From: Candidatus Aenigmatarchaeota archaeon
GTDB taxonomy: Archaea; Aenigmatarchaeota; Aenigmatarchaeia; CG10238-14
Length of the DNA stretch: 64,000 bases
Assembly (NCBI GenBank): GCA_030018415.1
Contig: JASEGC010000001.1
Span: 471,033-535,032 of the forward strand
Direction of reading: 5' to 3'
The notes beneath the pieces were generated by a model. It had not been told where the DNA came from and did not search any database. It was given only the letters and a program-made list of their open reading frames with translations. Below are positions 60,214-64,000 of the stretch, in pieces. A program made the position numbers and the translations under genes. Each line of letters opens with the position of its first letter. Position 1 is the first letter of the stretch.

Positions 60214-61599
60214 CACCCGTATCCTACTGAAAGTAACTAAGAATGGTACGATCTCAACTCTTCCTAAAATCATCAAAATTATCGTTAACCATTTCAAATA
60301 AATCGGCAAAGAGACATTTACTATACCAGTAGAAAGACCTGTAGTGGCAAATGCTGATGTAGATTCGAACAGAGAATCTATGAATGGAAAACCATGAAAA
60401 GTAAAAATCAGGGATGATATAAATACCATTAAACCTCCCAGTAAAATGACGAGCATGTGAAGGATTATATCAGAGCTAGTAAGTTCTCTGTTTTCGATGC
60501 GTAAATTCTCTTCTGCATGCGTGAAGATTCTTTTTATTGACCAAGGGATTGATTTAAAAATTAACATTAACCTCATTATCTTTATTCCACCAGCAGTTGA
60601 GAAACTACATCCACCTATAAACATCGCTAGAATGAGTACTGATTTTATATTCTCACTGAATTTTGAAATATCAACATAACTAAACCCTGTAGTAGAAGAA
60701 GCACTTACAGCATGGAAAAATGAATCAAAAATATCAAGGTTCGAGAGCGTGTACATTAAAAACGTAATTGCAAGAACAATCAAGATAAATATCAAAAATT
60801 CATTTACAGGAGTATCTCTGAATTTTCCTCTGAAAAATCTGTAATGAATTACAAAAGTTGTAGCACCCACTATCATCCCAATGCCGAGAATCAATTTGTT
60901 GTGAAAACTCATGAGTCCTGAAAAATCAGTTGCTGGAGAAAGACCTCCTGTCGATAAACTACTGAAAACCAAAGAAACAGCCTTGATGATTTCTACAAAT
61001 CCTAAGGAGTGTAAAATTATTGTAAAAATAATAGCATATGTGGTGTAGATCAACAGTATGTGAATAAAAGTCTTTTTTATATCAGTTCCTATTTTTTCTA
61101 TTCCGATTGCATTGCTCAATGATATAATCGCGCCGCTCGGATAGAAAAACGTTAGCAATATGAAAACTAATCCAAGACCTCCGATCCATTGATTTAGACC
61201 TCTGAAAAAAATTATCGACCTTGGCAAAGAATCTATATCGTCCAGCAGAGTAAGGCCAGTTGTTGTGGATCCTGAGACACTTTCAAAATAACAGTTAGTG
61301 AATCTCGAGAAAATGTCTTGCTCTTGGAAGGGGTTGAGATATTGACAAGGAATTGAAGTATAGAAACCTAAAAGTATAAACACTATGGATATCAAGACAC
61401 AAGAACATTTGAAGTCCAATTCCTTTCTCTCACAAAGAGAATTTAATAAAAAACCAGTTGTAAATAACGTGACTGCAGTTATGAAAAAAGAGATTAAAGC
61501 ATCCATTTCATTGTAATAATAAGCTACTAAAATTGGTAACAAAATCAGTATGCCGGCTATCTGTAGCACAAAACCTAAATTCGCTAAAACAGGTTTCAT
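60205..61599 (-). CDS. trkH: TrkH-type potassium transporter
   Basis: 464 residues with about ten membrane helices and the four selectivity-loop motifs of the Trk/Ktr family, e.g. ESVSGSTTTGLTLL, FSSLSTGGLSPATDF, SASSTTGFSYVDIS and ESTSAFATTGLSTG. Moves K+ with a TrkA partner not found in the window. Its 3' end slightly overlaps the ahaI fragment. Confidence 0.94.
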   Translation of the reverse strand: MKPVLANLGFVLQIAGILILLPILVAYYYNEMDALISFFITAVTLFTTGFLLNSLCERKELDFKCSCVLISIVFILLGFYTSIPCQYLNPFQEQDIFSRFTNCYFESVSGSTTTGLTLLDDIDSLPRSIIFFRGLNQWIGGLGLVFILLTFFYPSGAIISLSNAIGIEKIGTDIKKTFIHILLIYTTYAIIFTIILHSLGFVEIIKAVSLVFSSLSTGGLSPATDFSGLMSFHNKLILGIGMIVGATTFVIHYRFFRGKFRDTPVNEFLIFILIVLAITFLMYTLSNLDIFDSFFHAVSASSTTGFSYVDISKFSENIKSVLILAMFIGGCSFSTAGGIKIMRLMLIFKSIPWSIKRIFTHAEENLRIENRELTSSDIILHMLVILLGGLMVFISSLIFTFHGFPFIDSLFESTSAFATTGLSTGIVNVSLPIYLKWLTIILMILGRVEIVPFLVTFSRIRVLK

Positions 61600-61651
61600 A
61601 TATTCAAGTTATGATTTGAAGAATAAATTTGTTGCTTCTAATAGAATACTT

Positions 61652-62086
61652 ATGAGTAAATTTGTTGTTGTTGGGATGGGAAATAAACTCAGAGCCGATG
61701 ATGGTTTTGGTTCTGAAGTAGTGAGGAAATTAAGAGGAAATTTTGAAAAAAATGTCTTGCTCATAAATGCTGGAGATGTGCCAGAAAATTTTCTCGAGAA
61801 AATAGTGAATTTTAATCCTGATAAAATTTTTATAATTGACACGATGAAATTTAAAGGAAAAATTGGAGAAATAAAAATTTTTGACCCAGATGAAGTCGAT
61901 TTAAAGTCTTTCTCAACACACAAGAGTTCTTTGTTCATAGATTATTTGAAAAAGAGGTTGGGATGTGAGATAGAATTGATCGGTATTAAACCAAAAACTA
62001 CAGAATTTGGTAAAAGAATGAGTGCTAAAATCAAGAAGAGAATTGACGATGTAGCGAAAATTATCAAGGATCGTATATTTCATTGA
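61652..62086 (+). CDS. [NiFe]-hydrogenase maturation protease
   Basis: 144 residues from ATG 61652: VVVGMGNKLRADDGFGSEVVRKL carries the first metal-binding Asp, and IDTMKFKGKIGEI the second; a C-terminal ELIGIKPKTTEFGKRMS is typical of HycI/HyaD proteases. It removes the C-terminal tail of the hydrogenase large subunit after nickel insertion. The large subunit at 63241 ends near its last cysteines, so what tail is cut is unclear. Confidence 0.9.
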   Translation: MSKFVVVGMGNKLRADDGFGSEVVRKLRGNFEKNVLLINAGDVPENFLEKIVNFNPDKIFIIDTMKFKGKIGEIKIFDPDEVDLKSFSTHKSSLFIDYLKKRLGCEIELIGIKPKTTEFGKRMSAKIKKRIDDVAKIIKDRIFH

Positions 62087-62412
62087 AGCTTTCTTATAGT
62101 TCTACTTCTTTCAATCTCTACTGGAGTTATTTTTTCTTCCAGACGAATCGCATCTTTTGGACATGCTTTCTCACATTCCGCACAGAATATACACTTACCC
62201 ATATCAACCTCAAATTTTTTTACATCTCCTCTATCGACTCTTATCGCTCCCACAGGACAGATCCTCTCACATTCTTCGCAGAATACACACTTCTCCCTAT
62301 CCCATGAAAAATCTCCCCTGAAGCCGTGAGGCAGAACGATCGGTTGATACGGATACTTGTGGGTAAATGGTTTTCTGAAAAGGTTCTTGATAACTTCTGG
62401 TAAAATCCTCAT
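62080..62412 (-). CDS. Two-[4Fe-4S] ferredoxin-like hydrogenase subunit (EchF-like)
   Basis: 110 residues with two CxxCxxCxxxCP sets: CVFCEECERICP and CIFCAECEKACP. It matches the NuoI/EchF type of electron-transfer subunit in group 4 hydrogenases and is directly coupled to the membrane subunit (stop of one, start of the other overlap by 4 bp). Confidence 0.9.
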   Translation of the reverse strand: MRILPEVIKNLFRKPFTHKYPYQPIVLPHGFRGDFSWDREKCVFCEECERICPVGAIRVDRGDVKKFEVDMGKCIFCAECEKACPKDAIRLEEKITPVEIERSRTIRKLQ

Positions 62413-63260
62413 AGCATCGCTCTAATTAAATCGATCAAAATTAACGGAATCGATACAAGCCATAAAAACTTAAAACCTTGATCGATCCTGAATCTTGCAA
62501 GAGTTACTCTTAACAATATCACGAAAAAAAGAATGATGAGCGATGAAAGAACGAATGCTACTATATTCTTAAAATTGAAGAAAAGAATCGAAGCTAGAGA
62601 TATCATAATAAACATCCTCAAACTCTTTGCCAGGTTGAACATGGCTAACTCAAACCCGCTACACTCTGTCAGATAACCAGCAACAATCTCTTGCTCCGCT
62701 TCGCCTATGTTGAAGGGTTGATATCCTAACTTAGCTTGTGTTATAAGCAAAAATGCCGTAAAGAACAATGGAAAGGATACGATCAAATTCTCAGGCAATA
62801 ACAGTAAAGAATAATAGCTCATTCCGAAGAAGAGAAGGATTATTATCAAAGGCAACTCATAAGCAAGGAGTAATGTTATCTCTCTTGTTGAACCGATTAA
62901 AGGATATGGACTAGGAAAAGAAAACCCAGCAAGAATGAAACAAGCAGTCGAGAATACCAAAAGGTAGATTACAAGTATAAAATCCCATCTAAAATTCAAC
63001 AAGCTAACGAATGGAAATGTAAATACTATAACCAATAAGCTAGCTACTGCCAATATCGATAGAAAGCTTATGAGAAAATGGTGTGAACCTATGACTTCGA
63101 AACTTTCTTTTGATAATAGTTTAATGAAATCTAGCAAAGGTTGCCAAATTGGAGGGCCAACCCTATTCTGCATCCTCGCTGCAACTTTTCTCAGTATCCC
63201 TTCGTATACGAATCCTAAGAATATCGGGATGAATAAAATTTCAATGATGCTCATGATCAT
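62409..63260 (-). CDS. Group 4 hydrogenase membrane subunit (EchB/NuoH-like)
   Basis: 283 residues, about eight membrane helices. Family signatures: AARMQNRVGPPIWQPLLDFIKLL, FNIGEAEQEIVAGYLTECSG and RFRIDQGFKFLW near the end. This subunit contacts the hydrogenase module and helps couple electron flow to ion transfer. Start ATG 63260 (or two codons later) overlaps the large-subunit gene end. Confidence 0.94.
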   Translation of the reverse strand: MIMSIIEILFIPIFLGFVYEGILRKVAARMQNRVGPPIWQPLLDFIKLLSKESFEVIGSHHFLISFLSILAVASLLVIVFTFPFVSLLNFRWDFILVIYLLVFSTACFILAGFSFPSPYPLIGSTREITLLLAYELPLIIILLFFGMSYYSLLLLPENLIVSFPLFFTAFLLITQAKLGYQPFNIGEAEQEIVAGYLTECSGFELAMFNLAKSLRMFIMISLASILFFNFKNIVAFVLSSLIILFFVILLRVTLARFRIDQGFKFLWLVSIPLILIDLIRAML

Positions 63261-64000
63261 GTAAATCCTCCCACTTTATAATTTTTTCTTTTCCATTCTT
63301 CACTATCGTAACTCTGTCGGTGCAAGATAAACAAGGGTCCAGAGAAGCAACAGCAACTGGTACATCGGCTAGAGTATGTCCAACCAGAATTTTTTTCAGA
63401 CTTATCAAGTTTGCATAAGTTGGGGTACGAATTTTAACTCTTGCCGGTTTATCTGTACCGTTAGATCTAATGTAATAAATCAATTCTCCCCTAGGAGCTT
63501 CAACTCTACTTATCACTTCTTTTTCAGGGAAGATTAGAAAAGGTTTAACTTTTATTGGTCCAGGCTCTATGAATGCTATAGCAAGTCTTGCCAACCTCAA
63601 GGACTCGAGCATTTCTCTCACTCTGACTAAAGTTCTCGCGGAGGCGTCTCCCTTTTTTTGTGTGACGATCTTAAAATTCAGATCATCGTATGCTAGATAT
63701 TTGTCAGCCCTTCTTATATCGTACAAAACTCCACTCGCTCTTGCGACTGGGCCGACTAAACACAATTCTTCAACATCTCTTTTGTCTAGCTTCCCTATCC
63801 TCAAAGTTCTTCTCCTTATGAGTGAATCTTTTCTCACCAACTTTCGAAGATATTCCACTTTGCCTTCAAGAATTTCCAGATTTTTGACGAGCTTGACCAT
63901 TATTTCATGCGATAAATCTCTTCTTACTCCTCCTATCATATTGATGTCATGAACCACTCTCTTCCCAGTTATTAATTCGAGGGATTCTAGGACATACTCT
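63241..64000 (-). CDS. [NiFe]-hydrogenase large subunit, group 4 (EchE-like), N-terminus beyond edge
   Basis: The frame runs open to the right edge (EYVLESLELITGKRV and onward). Inside are INMIGGVRRDLSHE, GPVARASGVLYDIR (NuoD/EchE pattern), EAPRGELIYYIRSNGTDKPARVKIRTPTYANL and the C-terminal nickel-ligand motif DPCLSCTDRV. The N-terminal CxxC ligands lie outside the window. Ech/Mbh-type hydrogenases couple ferredoxin oxidation to H2 formation and ion pumping. Confidence 0.93.
   Translation of the reverse strand, partial: EYVLESLELITGKRVVHDINMIGGVRRDLSHEIMVKLVKNLEILEGKVEYLRKLVRKDSLIRRRTLRIGKLDKRDVEELCLVGPVARASGVLYDIRRADKYLAYDDLNFKIVTQKKGDASARTLVRVREMLESLRLARLAIAFIEPGPIKVKPFLIFPEKEVISRVEAPRGELIYYIRSNGTDKPARVKIRTPTYANLISLKKILVGHTLADVPVAVASLDPCLSCTDRVTIVKNGKEKIIKWEDLHDHEHH

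Noticed and set aside
1-64000. CRISPR arrays and rRNA genes
   Set aside because: No regularly spaced repeats and no conserved rRNA words were seen on either strand.

Overview
The window is archaeal chromosome, AT-rich, with archaeal-type information genes: Orc1/Cdc6, PCNA, TFS, L40e, aIF5B, thermosome, 20S proteasome beta, aCPSF1/FttA, class I lysyl-tRNA synthetase, Mre11-Rad50-HerA. The physiology looks anaerobic: an oxygen-sensitive class III ribonucleotide reductase, several radical SAM enzymes, ferredoxins, and an Ech/Mbh-type (group 4) membrane [NiFe] hydrogenase with a maturation protease. A tetraether-synthase-like enzyme and the thermosome would suit a thermophile, but this is inference. 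The lineage is unresolved; the intron-rich tRNAs resemble Thermoproteales, Korarchaeota or some DPANN.

Layout. 1-5540: prefoldin alpha (cut by the left edge), a divergent wHTH/unknown pair, decayed genes (PIN toxin, a frameshifted unknown, a LAGLIDADG-HTH gene), tRNA-Tyr-like and intron-containing tRNA-Val, THEP1 NTPase. 5550-10580: Orc1/Cdc6, HD hydrolase, LysS, Lrp, rhomboid, tRNA-Ile with two introns. 10639-14160: HTH regulator, a frameshifted zinc-ribbon gene, then a small cassette of two paralogous membrane peptides plus a radical SAM/SPASM enzyme, flanked by IS-like inverted repeats and a transposase remnant. 14261-24551: thermosome, methyltransferase and an archaeal type IV pilus operon (coiled-coil protein, pilin-like proteins, an ATPase with a homing-endonuclease intein, two TadC-like platform proteins). 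24552-28722: fttA-psmB-proS and tRNA-Pro with two introns. 28942-33410: broken YkgJ-like gene, thiC, thiL, an AIR-synthase-like gene and thiN. 33435-39448: mre11-rad50, convergent herA, a phosphoesterase. 39450-45289: decayed zinc-ribbon mobile gene, a large secreted subtilisin/beta-helix/dockerin protein, surface-protein remnant. 45280-49776: aIF5B with a putative BHB pre-mRNA intron, Ogg2-like glycosylase, KaiC-like ATPase, stand-alone LigD-type phosphoesterase. 49811-54095: ferredoxin, MIP18-like protein, and the class III RNR module. 54180-59661: Tes-like radical SAM, GbsR/MarR regulator, PCNA, OB-fold, TFS, signal peptidase, DUF99, HD, L40e. 59758-64000: vestigial A-type ATP synthase genes, TrkH, hydrogenase protease and hydrogenase subunits (the last cut by the right edge).

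Most notable: (1) the aIF5B P-loop is interrupted by 30 nt with in-frame stops that folds as a bulge-helix-bulge; excision restores G-H-I-D-H-G-K-T. (2) Three tRNA genes carry five BHB introns between them, most at non-canonical sites. (3) A complete NrdR repressor is fused to the N-terminus of NrdD, with a NrdR-box palindrome at the promoter, and the NrdD glycyl-radical tail is a separate 44-residue ORF. (4) The two-peptide plus radical SAM cassette looks like an undescribed RiPP-type system. Many accessory genes carry single-base frameshifts; real decay cannot be told from assembly error by sequence alone.
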